A stretch of 64,000 nt of DNA, taken from contig JAZBQD010000034.1 in the NCBI GenBank assembly GCA_036583965.1, positions 6,283,476 through 6,347,475 of the forward strand, read 5' to 3'. The notes under the pieces were generated by a model. It had not been told where the DNA came from. It searched no databases and saw nothing but the letters and a program-made list of their open reading frames with translations. The position numbers were made by a program, and so were the translations under genes. This DNA comes from Prunella strophiata. Lineage: Eukaryota > Chordata > Aves > Passeriformes > Prunellidae. Of this stretch, positions 1 through 12,919 are shown in pieces (the first letter of the stretch is position 1; each line of letters begins with the position of its first letter).

Positions 1-1150
1 TGGGTACCAAGATTTGCACCTCCTGCCATCCTTCACCAGGCACTGAGGAAACTCCTTCACCAAAAAACCAACAGGAACTTCCCTCTTGAAAAAAGGGAGG
101 AACAGCCTGGCACGGCCAAAAGGGAAATGCAACTGGAATAGAAAAGCAATGGCCACCAGCACAGCAGGGCCAGCAGCCTTCTCCTGTGTCACTGCCCAGA
201 ACTTCTTCCTAGAAATCAAATTAAACAAAGCATGGCAGAAACTTGCTGTCTCATTCTAACCTTGATTGTAACAACCACCATCATGAAAACAACTGTTATA
301 TAACAATTATGCACTCAATTTACAGGTTCAGCCCCAAAATCACCTCAGTAGAAAGATGCTGGCAGTGGTGTCTGAGCAGATTCCTTGGGAAAGGCTGGTG
401 CCACAATGCAACCCCAGCTCTGAGATCTGGGCTGTGGCAGGAGCACCAGATTCTCTCTCAAAGATGGGATCATCACCTGAACCAAGACTGGAGCCCAACA
501 CTTGGTTCACAGACCAGTGCAAGAACTGGATTTGTGTTTCCACCTTTTAAAAGTTATGAAAGAAACACCACAGTGCTCCCTGTCTAAGTCACATTCATTG
601 TGTGGCCACATAGGCCACATCTCTAGGAGCACACTCTGCTGTCATTACACCAGAAACCAAAACAAATGCTGGAATAATCTGCCTTTCAAGATACTAATCA
701 CAGCAGGTTTTTGAGATTTCAATCAGATTTGGTTGCTTCTGAAAGCTATTGATTTGAAAAAAAATCCAGGATTGGCTCCCAATAACTGTGTCATGATACC
801 TGCACCTCAGCAAAAGCATTTCCTCATTTATCCTCTATCTTTTGCACGCTTTGTTAAGTTAGAAACTGAAATCAACACAAAATTCTTGACGAGGGAACAG
901 GAGAAATATATTCAGATTTAATCTGGTGATTGCAGCTCATTTGTTGCCAACAGCTCCTTCATCAAGGCCATCAGGTGAATTATTAACCTCTTCCATCCAC
1001 AAACAGAAAAATACCTTCAGTCACGAGGAAGCAAAAACAGGAAAAAAGGTTCCTTGGTTTATCTGGGTAAACTTGCATTCATGTCCTGTCATGGGAAAGG
1101 GACACAGTGAGGTTCATTCTGCAGAGGAAATGCTGCTGGAGGGGAGCAAG
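1..1150. other. Intergenic sequence, nothing recognised
   Basis: I read both strands here and found no exon with conserved protein content, no RNA gene and no transposon I can name. The open reading frames are short, overlap in several frames and carry no familiar motif. It lies downstream of DRD1, beyond any likely 3'UTR. Confidence 0.5.
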
Positions 1151-1398
1151 GCAGGGAGAAAAGAGTGAGTAAGGCAGGGAGAAAAGCATGAGCAGGGCAG
1201 GGAGAAAAGTGTGAGTAAGGCAGGGAGAAAAGCCTGAGCAGGGCAGGGAGAAAAGTGTGAGTAAGGCAGGGAGAAAAGCATGAGCAAGGCAGGGAGAAAA
1301 GCTTGAGCAAGGCAGGGAGAAAAGCTTGAGCAAGGCAGGGACAAAAGTGTGAGCAAGGCAGGGAGAAAACTGTGAGTAGGGCAGGGAGAAAAGTGCCT
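1151..1398. repeat. 23-bp minisatellite, about 11 copies
   Basis: Head-to-tail units start with GCAGGGAGAAAAG and end in GAGTAAG, GAGCAGG or GAGCAAG. There are about eleven copies at an almost invariant 23-bp period. The first five units alternate between the TAAG and CAGG endings, so the array shows a 46-bp higher-order period at its left end before becoming uniform. Long minus-strand reading frames across it, rich in Ser, Leu, Pro and Cys, are products of the repeat and not a gene. Confidence 0.93.
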
Positions 1399-3340
1399 GA
1401 TTCCCCCCCAAAGTAGTCTTGGGGACCATCCTGGTGGCAGCAGTGACATGCCAGTGTCCTGGCACTTCACTGCTCCCCTGTGGCTCTGCCTCTGCCCAGC
1501 CACTCGTTGCAGCACGTGGTGAGAAGAGACTTTCCTGGGGAGCTTTTCCACCCAAGTGGCCAAAGTTGTCTCAGGGGAGACACTCTCAGAAATGAGTTCC
1601 AGAGCAGCAGCTGCCTGCCAGGGTGGAACAGGCTACTCACAGGCTACTCCAGCCTCAGTCAGCTCCCTGCTATCAGCTCCAGAGCCCAGCCAGGGCCTGG
1701 CACTCCTCCAGCCCCCGGGGTGCCCCCTGACCTTGGTGTGACCAGCAGTTCCAGCAGACCACTGGTTCTGAGCAGCTGGGGAGCAGGCAGAGAGCAGGTA
1801 ATGAATGCAGCTTCTGAGCAATTAATTCAGCACATAAATAGAGAAGTAGTCAGCAGGTGCCTGTTGCTGTCCCTGCCTGCCAGCCCTGACACTGGTGTCC
1901 AGGCTCTGCAGCAGGTAAGGGAGGCATTTCTGGGAGCAGGATGTGGGAAGGGAACTCTTGGTTGTGCTGGGGGGAAGGATTTTGATTTGGACTTTCTTCC
2001 AAGCAAATCTGGGGCAAATAAAGCCAAAAAAAAGGTAACAGAAAGGCTCTGGTAGTAATGGGAGGAAAGGCAGAGAGGACAGGCAGAGGCACTTGCTGGG
2101 AAGACTGGAAAACAAAGGCTAAATGGGGTGTGTTTGTAATCGAGGATCAAGGGCAATTCATGCTATTTTAAAATGTATGGAAGGAAAAGGAGCCAGAAGC
2201 AAAAATTAATGAAATCAAATGAGAGATAAAACAATAAAATAAAGTCATCCAAGTGTCTCCCTAGTCTCTCACACCTAGGGGACACTTCCAGCAGCAGCAG
2301 CAGCACTTCACCAAACTTCACAGAGCCCCTTGAAACTCAGATCCTTCTGCAAGCAGGGAGGCTCTGTGACAGCTCCTGGTTAAGCAGAACAAACATTTAT
2401 TACAGAATACAAATCATCCCCTATGAGCTCCTGTAAAAACAGCACCTTGCTTTACACGATCTCCTTAAATCATATTTTGTATTTTGCTTTTATATCAGAC
2501 TGCTGGGAGTTTTGAGAATAAGTAAGAAACCACAGAACTTCCTCTTTTGCCTGTGTAGTTTTTAAAAAATTAAGCAATTCTTCAATGGTGCTCCCAAAAA
2601 ATCAGGCATTAGGAAATTTTCCCAAAGGATCCCAGACAGGCTGGAGGCAGCCAGGGTGCCCTGTTTGCCTCAGACCTGCTGCTTCACTGACCCCCAGGAG
2701 CAGCCAGGGAGTCATTCCTGCACCAGCTCCACTCCTGGTGCTGGACTGGTCATGCTGGTGTTGCTCGAGGCAGAAGTGACCATGTAGATTTGTTCCTTCA
2801 TTTCAAAATGAATCTGCTGACAGAGGCAAAAAAACAAAGGGCTGCCAGGAGCAGAGGGATCCTCAGCTGCACCCATCACCACCTCACTGCTGAAATGGCT
2901 CATTTTGCTCCAAAAAACAGACACCAGCAGTGGGGCTGTATCAGGCTTTGAGAACTACTCCACAGCTTGGGAGGGGAAAAAGGAAAAAGAAAAGGAAGAA
3001 CAACAATAAAAACATGCTATAAACCAAATTCACTATGCTATTACACCGAGGCAAAAAATAATCTTTTAAATAAAAGTCACCAGTAGGTTGAGCTTTATAC
3101 ATTTAAAGCAGAGAGTGGTTGTTTCCAAACTGCTTTTACTGCTTTCAAATCCTAGTTTAGAGCAAGGGCTCAGTGGTCTCTAGTAAGGAGGTTTTCCTCT
3201 GCTTTTAACAGAAATTCCCATCTGCCTTATGGGTGTGATCCCAAATAAGGGCAAATGGGAAAATAAAGGAACCATCCTTCCCTTTAACACGACCAATACA
3301 ACTGCCAAAAACCAGCATGTATTTAATAAATGCAATGTAG
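1399..3340. other. Intergenic sequence, nothing recognised
   Basis: This is AT-moderate unique sequence. Reading frames of up to about 190 codons occur around 1.5-2.1 kb, but they overlap on both strands, show no domain or conserved motif, and lack convincing splice partners. I do not call a gene. Confidence 0.45.
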
Positions 3341-5143
3341 ATTGCTTTATTTGACCTTCTGTTCACAAAATAATTTTATTATATGTATGAAAGCAGCATA
3401 CAGGCAATAAAATTATGAAAACATTCACAATACATAAATACACAGACCTGATGCAGGATGTATATAGTTTGTTAGACTTTAATTTTTTTTTTTTCCTCTC
3501 AGTTCTCTTTTCCTGACAACACATTTGTTTTGATATATGTTACGAAAAAGTTGCTCCAAAGGGTATTTTGTCCCATTTAGAAGAGAAATGGATTCCTTTG
3601 AATGCTGCTGAATATTAACACCCAATGTTCCTGTTGCTAATGCTCACTGATTGCTTTTGGCATTACAGAGGGAAAGCAGCAGGGAAGGACAGTGGCAAAG
3701 TAGCAGGATTTGTTAATTAAACATTGGCAACTTTTTTGGAGGATTTTTCACAGGAGGATTTTGAGATGGAGGCTGCAGTTCCACCCGTGTTTAGAAATGT
3801 TTTAATCCAAAATGGCAATGAGGCCACTATTCCTTATTGATTAGAGTATTGACATGGCAATCACTAAACTGTAATGTCCTCCCAGGGTAAAGCACCAGGG
3901 GCCTCAGGTTTTAATTCTGACTGTGACAGAGGAGCAGACAGACAGCAGGGTCCAGGTGGAACTGCAGGACAACCAGGTTTTGGCATCCTTCCTACCATTA
4001 TAACCCAGTGTGTTTGTTCAGAAAAGATATCCAAGACTTGAAATAAGAAAAGTCTGAGAAAGCTGTTTATCTTACATAAATACAAAACACTATATACTAA
4101 GAATTGTTCTCTAAGAAGCTTTCCTTCCCAAACTGGATTCTTCTTAAGGTTTTAGTCATATTTAAGGTATTTACAGATCCACAAACTTGACATTCTAGCA
4201 AAGTCTCTGTAACATGAAACTCTTTAAAAATAAATAGCAGCAATTTCTTTTATTTCTATAAGGGAAGAGAATTCACAACTCAGTCAACTCTGGTCCTATC
4301 TTTTGAAAGAAATCCCACTTAAAAATAAAAAAAGCCCACAAGCAAACCAACTCAAATCAGTTCTGTTGATTCCTTCATTTCTTGCTGAGCTCCTTAACAT
4401 TCCTCCATTCCCCTCACCAGCTCTCCAGACTATCAGAGCTTGTAATAAAGTGCTGACTGGTTGACTGGTCAAAACGCAGTTATGACACTCCAAAAATATC
4501 CCATTATTTAAACATCTTAAATAACATAAATAAAGCTAGATCTGTTATAACATATGAAAAATATCAATTTAAAACAATAAATAAATAAAACCAGTATCAA
4601 CATATTACCTCCCAAAGCTTTAAAAATAACCATTCTCATTATAAGGCTCAATTATTTGTCAGAAATAATTTTAAGAAGGCATCTACCTACCTTTACAATC
4701 CCTCAGTCATTAATTAGGACCTGTTAACACCCACTATCACAAGACAAAGCAATCTTTTAACTTCTAGTAAACATTAATCTTTAAATACTCAACATTTATC
4801 TTTTGCCTTGCTTTTAGCTAGAAATTGGTTTCTCTCTACAGAGAAGAAGCAACATTTTCTTTGTAACTGCACTGTATCTAAATTTGTAGATTTTCCTCAG
4901 TGTGAAAAGTACAGTTTAACATCCTTTTTTATAACCAATTTCCAGTATCTTTTTCTGTTTCTTGTTTGAAATGTTAAATTTGCTCTGAATGCCAGGAAAA
5001 TTAATTCTGGGCTTGGCGAAAATGTGCATTTTTCTCCCTTAGAGCTTAGGTTCTTACCAAAAAAATCTTGTATATCTTTTTTTTTTCCCCAAAAAGATTA
5101 TTACAATGTACACCATTAGGTCTGGCTGAGTAAACCTTACTGT
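3341..5143 (-). other. DRD1: DRD1 3' flank, probable long 3'UTR
   Basis: AT-rich sequence directly follows the DRD1 stop codon on the minus strand. DRD1 transcripts of other vertebrates have a long 3'UTR in the same exon as the coding region, so a good part of this span is probably transcribed. Reverse-strand AATAAA or ATTAAA candidates (seen as TTTATT or TTTAAT on the plus strand) occur near 3.35 kb and 4.25 kb, but I cannot choose the real cleavage site. No other gene was seen. Confidence 0.4.
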
Positions 5144-6506
5144 TCAGGTTTTATGCTGCCCATTCTGTGTGATGGGATTGATCTTTTCCAAAGAAACATC
5201 AGCTTCATAATCCAAGATACCCGACAGTGCTGGAGACATTTTCTCCAAGGTCTTTGACAGTTCACTCTCCTCATCTTCCTTTTTAAGAGGTTCTTCTTCC
5301 GGGCAGATGATGGAGTGTGGAATCAGATAAACCAGATTAGACTCTTTGGGGCTGGACCCTTTGGGCTCGTGTTGGCTGGAAAAAACCACGGCCCCGTTGT
5401 TGTTGATGCTGACGGTCTCGATGGCATTGCCAGACATGGGGCAGAGCCTGTAGCAGCCCAGCAAGGTGGAGAATGCCTTGCGGAAATCGGCGTTGAAGGC
5501 ATAAATGATGGGGTTGAGGGAAGAATTGGCCCATCCAAACCATATAAAAACATCAAACGTGGTGGAGTTAATGCAGAAAGCCTCTGCTCCCTTGGACGGC
5601 TGGGTGGGCTCGCAGAATGGAATCATGCAGTTCAACACAAAAAATGGCAACCAGCAGCACACAAACACCCCCATGATCACCGAGAGGGTCTTTAACACCT
5701 TTGTTTCCCTCTTGAAGGACATTTTGAAGTTGCTCTCTGGCTGCTGGCAGTCCATGCTGCTCCTGTTGCCACCTGGGTTCTGGCAGTTCTTGGCATGCAC
5801 TGCTGCTCTCTCCAGAGCCGAGATGCGCCGGATTTGCTTCTGAGCGATCCGGTATATCCTGGTGTAGGTGACTATCATGATGGCCACAGGGATGTAGAAG
5901 CTGATTACGAGAAGAGGAGATGGCATACATCCTGTTTAGGCTAGAATCACAGTTGTCCATGCTCACACCTTCTAAGCTGGCATTGAAGTCCAAAAAGCTC
6001 GTGGTTGCAGCCTTGTGCCAGTTCAGCTGCACCGGGATGAAGGAGATCAGCACGGACAAAGTCCACGCCACGCTGATCATGATGAAGGCTGCCTTGGGGG
6101 TCATTTTCCTCTCGTACCTAAACGGGCTGGAGATGGCCCAGTATCTGTCCACACTAATGACACAGAGGTTTAAGATGGAGGCTGTTGAGCACATAATATC
6201 AAAGGCCACCCAGATGTTGCAAAACGAACCAAAAGGCCAGAAGCCGGCGATCTCGGCCACAGCTTTCCAAGGCATGACCAAAACTGCCACTAAGAGATCT
6301 GACACGGCCAAGGAGATGACAAAGAAGTTGGTCACCTTGGACCTGAGGTGGCGGAAGCGAATGACAGCTGCGCAGACCAGCGTGTTTCCCAGCAGCGTGG
6401 AGAGGATCAGGAGCGAGAGGAAGCAGCCCGTGAGGATCCGAAAGGAAGAGGAGTCCCTTTCCACCAGCAACCCTTCCCCGTCCATAGTGGTGTCGTTCCA
6501 AGTCAT
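5144..6506 (-). CDS. DRD1: Dopamine receptor D1, single coding exon with a 1-base frameshift
   Basis: This is a class A G-protein-coupled receptor of the plasma membrane that binds dopamine and activates adenylyl cyclase through Gs/Golf. The ATG at 6506 opens a frame with N-terminus [20 protein letters not shown]1 with [14 protein letters not shown]2 LAVSDLL, the [10 protein letters not shown] motif at the end of TM3, and TM4-TM5. It breaks after residue 199 (codon 5912-5910, the last Ser of AISSS). One extra base at about 5909 must be skipped, after which the frame starting at 5908 continues VISFYIP (TM5), the long third loop, TM6 with CCWLPFF, TM7 with NPIIYAF, and a cytoplasmic tail ending ITQNGQHKT. 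With that base ignored the product is 453 residues, close to the roughly 450 usual for the family. The coding region has no intron, as in other vertebrates. The break falls between the TM5 serines that contact the dopamine catechol. I infer a consensus error rather than a dead gene, because everything on both sides is conserved. The alternative is a real null allele. Confidence 0.95.
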
Positions 6507-6514
6507 AGTTTCTC

Positions 6515-6660
6515 CTGAGGGAAAATCATATCATGATTTTCATGATGACATCAACTCCTCTCCTTGCAGAGATCAGAGAGATCAGACGGCCATTAATTAC
6601 TCATCACCGAACCGAGCAAAGGTCCTTTCCTACAGTCCCCTCGCCCCAGACAGACCTCAC
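6515..6660 (-). other. DRD1: Candidate small 5'UTR intron of DRD1
   Basis: On the minus strand a good acceptor (TTTTCCCTCAG) ends eight bases before the ATG, at 6515. A donor reading AGAGG then GTGAGG lies upstream at 6660. Together they define a 146-bp intron. Mammalian DRD1 has a small intron just upstream of its ATG, so the arrangement fits. A stronger donor, ATG then GTAAGAG, at 7897 in the CpG island could pair with the same acceptor to give a longer intron. Transcript data would decide. Confidence 0.45.
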
Positions 6661-7867
6661 CCTCTTTGAATCATCCTGGACAACATCCTGAAAGCTTTGT
6701 GAGCAGGAACTGAAAATGCACAAAAACAGTTCACTCTACAAACAGGGGTTTTTAGCAATCCCTTCAGAAACACACTGCACCACCCCTGCATGGAGTAGCC
6801 TAAGTCAGACAGCTCACCTGTGAATGTTCTGCTGCCGTCCTCTGCAAACACACCCCACACACAGCAAAGCAATCACTTCTCCATGCTTGCATCTATTCGC
6901 ACTTAAATAGACTATTGATCGAGTGTTTCCAGTGGCCACTGCATCAGCCCTTCATATTTACTGAAGCATATCAGACAAGATGCCTTTTCTCTAGTTCCCT
7001 AAATGTCTCACTGATGAAACACTCCATCCTTCCTCCTCGGTACATTCCTGTTACAAAACTCACCAGTTCTCTCTCTCTGTTTCTTGGCAATATCAGAAAG
7101 CAAACCTTCACTTTGTTTCAAACTGCTTTACATTTCCAAGACAAAATAAATGAACATACAGTAGGTGTGTTTTAAAGGTTTTCAGCAAGAAGTAGCTCAG
7201 GTTATTTAGTTTGACTTAAACAAGAAATTCTGGCTCCTACCTTTCACCTCTGATTCCCTGTTTGCTCTGGGATGCAGGGCCGTCTCTCCTCCTGTTTTAG
7301 TTTTGGAATTGCATAGCAAATCTTATATACAAAACCAACACAGGAACGCTGCATTGCATCATGTATGTGGGGCTTTTTCCCTGAAAGTGTAAATTGGCAG
7401 GGGAGAGGTAAGAGTGGACCACCAGGAGTCAGTTTTCAAGGGAGCAGCAGGTCTGTGCCGTCGGACCGTGCGTGACGGACCCTGCTGGTGTGTGCCCAGC
7501 TCCCTCCATCCCACGGCCCCTGCTGATCACTCTGCAAACTTTGTTGGCCGGATCAGTCCCAGTCGCACTTTGTACATCCCGTTGAGGCGGCACATCAGGG
7601 CAAATCATCCCAGGCAAAAGGCACGGTATTCCCAACACTGGCAAGAGCCGATTACCAGTTTTTCCCTCGGTCGTTTGCCGGATGAAGAAAGAGGCGAGAG
7701 GAGGAGGAGGAGGAGAAGTACCCGAGTGACCTTCCCTCGGCCACCACGCCGGCGATGCCCGCAGTGGGTTCCTCTTCCAGCAGGAACAAGTCGCTTTAAC
7801 ACTCCGCTGCCAAGTTATAGCTCTCCATAACTACTCCGGAATAATCCCACCTCCTGCTCAGCGGGGC

Positions 7868-8850
7868 TGCGCTCCAGGGATCGGGTCCAGCTCTTACCAT
7901 GCTTTTTCCTCTCGGAAAGGCGCAGGCGGAGGCAGCTCCTCACACTCTCCCGCTGCCCGCCCCGGGCCGCGCATCTCCCGGCTTCCTTCTGCCCGGGGCA
8001 GGGCTCGGCAGCATCGCCCCTCCGGGAACGCTCTGTCTGCCTGGCGACTCCTTCCTAAAGGATTAAGACAAGGCAATGACAGGCATGGAGGCACGCAGCG
8101 GGCAAAAAGCCACCCCCCTTCGCCTCCTCTAACATCTTCGTTCGGGCGCCGCTTCTCCTGGGCAGCTTTTCCTGCCTTCCTGGGGAAAAACGTCCCGGGC
8201 AGCCGGGGCGAGAGGCAGAGCGGGGCTCCGGGAGCGGCTCTGCGGAGTTTAGCGCAGCCGGGATTACTTTGCCCGAGCTGCGGGGCGCTGCGAGCCGCGC
8301 TCGGTGCGCCGCCGCGGACAGTGAGTACCGGCCCCGCGCCTCCGCGACGGGCGATGCTCGGGAGGGGCGGCGGGGCGAGGCACCGCCACCCCGGGCACCG
8401 CGACAGCCCGGAGCACGCTCGGGAGCCGCTCCCGGCGCGGCGGGGCAGGGGCCGGGGCTGGGGGCTCGGCCGGGGCAGCGCTCCGTGCGCCGCCCCCGCC
8501 TGGCGCAGCCCCCGGCTCCCGGCGCAGCCGCGGCCGCCGGGCTCCCTCTCCTGGGCGCCGGGGGTGGGCACGGACGGGGGGCAGCGTCCCAGCCCGGCCA
8601 CGAGGCTGACACCGCGGCCAGCATCGTCACCCTGCGGGCAGGAAGCGGGGGAAAGCCGCGGACGGGCTCCGCGTCCCGAGCGGATGGTGCGGGAGACAAA
8701 CGCTGCGGAGCCGCCGGAGCCCCGAGCGGGGCACCCCCGAGGGAAGGCAAAGCCCGTCCGAGCAGACCCGCAGCTCCCTCCAAAACCTCTTGGCAAAGTC
8801 CCCCGCCCCGGTGGATAGCGAGCACCAAAACCGGAGCGGTTGTTCCTCAA
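7868..8850 (-). promoter_or_regulatory. DRD1: CpG island, probable DRD1 promoter region
   Basis: About 1 kb of sequence is very rich in G+C and CpG, in sharp contrast to its flanks, and lies 1.4-2.3 kb upstream of the DRD1 ATG. Long frames on both strands are products of the base composition. A minus-strand donor (GTAAGAG beginning at 7897) would let a noncoding first exon from the island splice towards DRD1. A plus-strand donor (GTGAGT at 8321) could serve a divergent noncoding transcript. No TATA box is evident. The role is inferred from position and composition only. A short (AGG)n purine run lies just outside at about 7698-7715. Confidence 0.6.
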
Positions 8851-11800
8851 ATCGTTCTTTCTACAAAACGTTTCTTTGTTTTCTTGCTTACCTTAGCTGC
8901 AACAGGCAGGGAAAGATGAGCATGCTGGTTTGCAGCCTTTGCACAGGAATCTTACCCCCCAAAAAAATCAGGAAATAAATATAAGAGACATCACAGGGAG
9001 GTTTAAAAACCTCCTAGAAGAACAAATACTCTTAATAAGTTGTCAACATAAATTCTGTGGGGTCCAGCACTTGTGAAGTTGCTTTTGAGCCATCTATAAT
9101 TTCTCACAAAGTCACTTAAAGCAGAGACGGTGCTAAGCTAACCTTGACTAGTTAACTGCAACACTTGTTTTCCTTTCCCCTTCTCTTTCTTTTTTTATAA
9201 ATTTTAACTGCTTCTCACCAAGTTCTCATCCCACCCTCCCCCTGCTTATTATCTTGTCCTTTAATCATCATTCATCCCCAGAGGAGGGTGAAAATAGACA
9301 AGAAAATGAATCCTGTGCTGTTTGGTAATCGAGATCTCTAATGAAACTCACTGTGAGTTTTCTTTTTCTATTTTCAAGATCCTTTTTCTATTGTCTCCTG
9401 TTCTTAAAGCTCCACACAGGTGAGGTTTAGTGCATGACAAGTATTTGCTGCAAAGGTGGCACGTTCCTGTTTTTCCATAGAAACCCTGGGCTGAGGGGAA
9501 CATTGCCTGCAGAAGAAGCCACTGAGCACACTTGATTTTATTTGCAGTAACTTCCAGAGGCTCTCCTAAAAGCACTTTCAACCACAGCCATCCTAGATTA
9601 TTCCAGAAGAAATCACAACTTGCAACCACCCAAAAGGCAAAACTTTTGAGGCATATTGGAGAGAAATACTGAGGTACACATTGCAGAGGAGAGACAAGTC
9701 TGCTCTCAAGCATCTGCTCATCAGCTCATCCAGTGAACTCTTCTTTTCATTTCATTTTTACCAGGGAGTGGCCTTTCCTGGGCTCAGCATTGGAAGAACC
9801 TAATGCTGCTGATATGAGTGAGGGTTTCACTTCAATCTGACATTTTAAAAAGCCTTTTGAATCACTACTCACAGCAGCTTCTAAGACTCTCACAGCCCTT
9901 ATTTTTTTGGCAATTCAAGCATCAGTTTCAGAGCCTCTCTCCTGTCTCTCCCCTAAGTTTGTGTGACCAGTCCAGGGATGAATGTGAGGTCTGGCTCAGC
10001 CGTGACTGCAAAGCCCCTTCAGCAGTTTCAAACACCAGCAGGGCACCCTGCTGAACTCATTTGTCACTTCTGCTAATTTATGAGCTTTTAAAACTTTCAT
10101 GACTTAACAGTCATACCCAGGTGAGGAACAAAAGCGAAATCCACTAAACCCCTATTACTATTTAGGTAAATTTAATGCTGGGATTAGGCAGCAGTTTGCC
10201 ACAACTCTGGGAGCCAGTTACACAAGTGTTGGGTCATTTTTCCTTTTGCTGCTCTCTGACCAAGTTGTCCCCAGTCAGTGTGAGCAGAATCACCTCTGGT
10301 CCAGCTCTGGGCTTGCCTGAAACTGTCAGCACTAGGATGATGGTGCAGGTGTTTCCTGGAGATTCAGAAAAAAGGCACAAAGCTTGTTAAATTCTCCCTG
10401 GGTGCCCACATAAAACAGCTGCTTAACTTTATTTAATGTTTTTCAATCACTACCAACTGCTGCTGGAATCAAAGCAATGGCCAGCAAAGGAAAGATTTGG
10501 TGTCTCTATTCCCAGCTGCTCCTCCCAGGAGATGCTGGTTGGAGAAGGCCCTACATGGTCCATATGAAGACTTAAAAATATCAATACTCAGTAGCACTTT
10601 GATCCAAATCATCTTAATTCAAACTAGAAATTAGCTAAGTGGAAGACCAAGTCCAAGCTGAACAAAGCCCAGATCTTGCATTCAGAGAAGAACATTCTTT
10701 AACCTAAACAGTGCACACAATAGACCTGGAGAAAGCTTAGCTGAATTTACAAAATATATTGTAGTATGTGGATATAAATTGTATTCACATCACCCTCAGG
10801 AGGACTTTTCATGTCTGCAAGCATGGGATTTACTAAACATGAAATCAGCTGAGGCATATTCTCAGAAATAATGTCTAAAAGAACTGTCAGATTTGTAAAT
10901 AACTGGTTATACTAATAAGCTGAGATAAATTTACCCTCAGTGTAACCTTCTTGGAAAAGTCAAGGGTTCCTGGAAATCAAACAGCTCTAAAGTCTTTTAA
11001 AGATCAGTGAAGCACATTGTTTAAATTGATATCATGTTGTGCATTCCATGAGGAAAACCACAGCAGTGACTACAAAATCACAGAGCAATATGTGGCAGCA
11101 GAAAAAAAAAGCCACTGCTAACATCTCCAAGGATCTGAAGCTCACTCTTGAATGATAAAGATCCACCAGCAGGGAGAAAGGATCAGTGAGAGAAATTATT
11201 TCTAGTCCCTAAAGGCAGAAAACAAGAGGCCTAAATATTCAGTATTTGAGTGTGGGCACTGTTTTTTGACTGTAGATTGTAGTCACTGCAGCTGGCCCTC
11301 AGTGCCTGGCAGATTCAGCAGGGCTGATCTCAAAAAGCAAATCATTGCCCTTGTGCATATTGACTTGTGAACTGTTTTTCCAGTGGCAGCCACAGAGCAT
11401 CCCTTGGCATCAGGTCACTGGTGAAGTGTGTGAGGAAATCTGAACACTGGCAGAGAACAGGAAAATCAAAAAAGCCCAGAGAGAAGCACCATGTATGAAA
11501 GTGTTTAAATGAATTTAAATGAATTTAAATGACTCATTTGAGGGGCTCCTTCAGGCTGGCACAGAGGGTGGTGCAGGAGGGTATAAATGGCAGGGATTTG
11601 CTGTGCAGTGCCACTGCTCCCCAGGCTCTGGAGCTCAGGCACTGGCTGCAGGGCTGCTCAGAAGGCTGGAGCAGGCACTGCTGCTCCCCTGGCATCTCCC
11701 CTCTCAGGCACTGATCAGCACAGCTTCACTCCCAGCCAGGAGATCCCAACTCCAGCCCTGGGCCACAGCAGATGGAACCTGCAGAAAGGATTTCTGCTCT

Positions 11801-12919
11801 GCAGGACATCAGGCAGCCAGCTCTCCAAAGGCAGCCTCGTGTCACACGCAGGCTTTAGGAGTGCTGGAAACCATCCCCTGGTTGTTCCATCTTCCCCTCC
11901 CAGCCCCCTCCTGCTCAAAGCCTGTTCAGGCTCTGCTCCCCTTTCCCTCTCTCCCCAGTGATCCCTCTCTGCATCTCCCCAGAGCAGGTTTCAGCTGGAA
12001 GCTCCCAAATTTTACAACAAAATGGCTCTTTTTGGAGAGATGAGGAAGACAGGAAAGAAAGAGAAGTACCAAACCTGCTGCCAGGGATCCCAAGCAGAAG
12101 CTGTCACCTGCACAGTCCCCAGCCCCAGGAGCTGTGGGTAATTTAAACTCAGTGTGATGCTGCCAATAACTGTGTTATTTAATCTGCAGAGCTCATGCAG
12201 TGACTTTTTATGGGGTTTTTCCAGTTCTACCCACTCACTCCCACAGGATCAGAGAAAGAAAATTTTCCCCACAAGGAATACTTGGAGTGACCTTCCTCTT
12301 GCAGCTCGACCTGCTCTGCCAATCCAAAGACCATTTAGTGGATCTTAAATCACCCTGGAAATCACTCAAGCAGGGAAACCTAAAATTTCCCCCCTTTTCT
12401 TTCTGGGATTTCCATCTGCCAGAGATACGGGGCAGGAGAGGGATTACTGCCCTGCCAACACTTCCCTCCAGAGTGGGTAGAGAGCCAAACTGCAGAGGAT
12501 GATGAGAATAAATTATAGCTGAGAGGAGAGCTCTAAGGAAAGGAAAATGCATCCTCCAACTGCCTCATCCCTGCAGCACAGCAGAACAGTGCCAGGAAAT
12601 CCACAGCAAACTAACAAAGACTCTTTCTTTAAACCCTAATCTACACCAACAAATGTGGAATACCTCAAAATTTCTGATCATTTCACTGACAAGTGTAGAG
12701 ACAGGGTGTACTCCCGAATTTTATATTCTAGTCCATGTATATAAAAACCTTAGCTGATTGCTAAGGGCCTACTATATGAAATGGCTCATAAAGTAGTAAG
12801 TCAGCACAAAAATACAGAGTGGGCCATTGCTTCCAATTTAGGCTTTATTTGCATATGCATATTTTACTACTGTACAGCTTTAATTCTATCACTCCACACT
12901 GGACATTTTAGGCCCTCAG
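8851..12919. other. Intergenic sequence, nothing recognised
   Basis: This is unique-looking sequence between DRD1 and SFXN1. I found no exon with a conserved protein reading, no RNA gene and no identifiable transposon. Frames at 11.5-12.5 kb overlap on several frames and show no domain. Distal regulatory elements for DRD1 could lie here but cannot be recognised from one sequence. Confidence 0.45.

Noticed and set aside
1079..1563. Three overlapping minus-strand frames of 73-158 codons rich in FSLPCS repeats
   Set aside because: They are read through the 23-bp minisatellite, whose period is not a multiple of three, so all frames stay open. There is no domain or splice context.
1480..2055. 191-codon plus-strand frame
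   Set aside because: It has no recognisable motif, overlaps frames on both strands and has no conserved flanking splice sites.
5144..6506. DRD1 as a processed pseudogene
   Set aside because: Vertebrate DRD1 coding sequence is naturally intronless. The single defect is one base, and the rest is highly conserved with its own promoter island.
7894..8919. Frames of up to 318 codons on both strands
   Set aside because: They lie in a CpG island where stop codons are rare. The products are low-complexity Ala/Pro/Arg/Gly.
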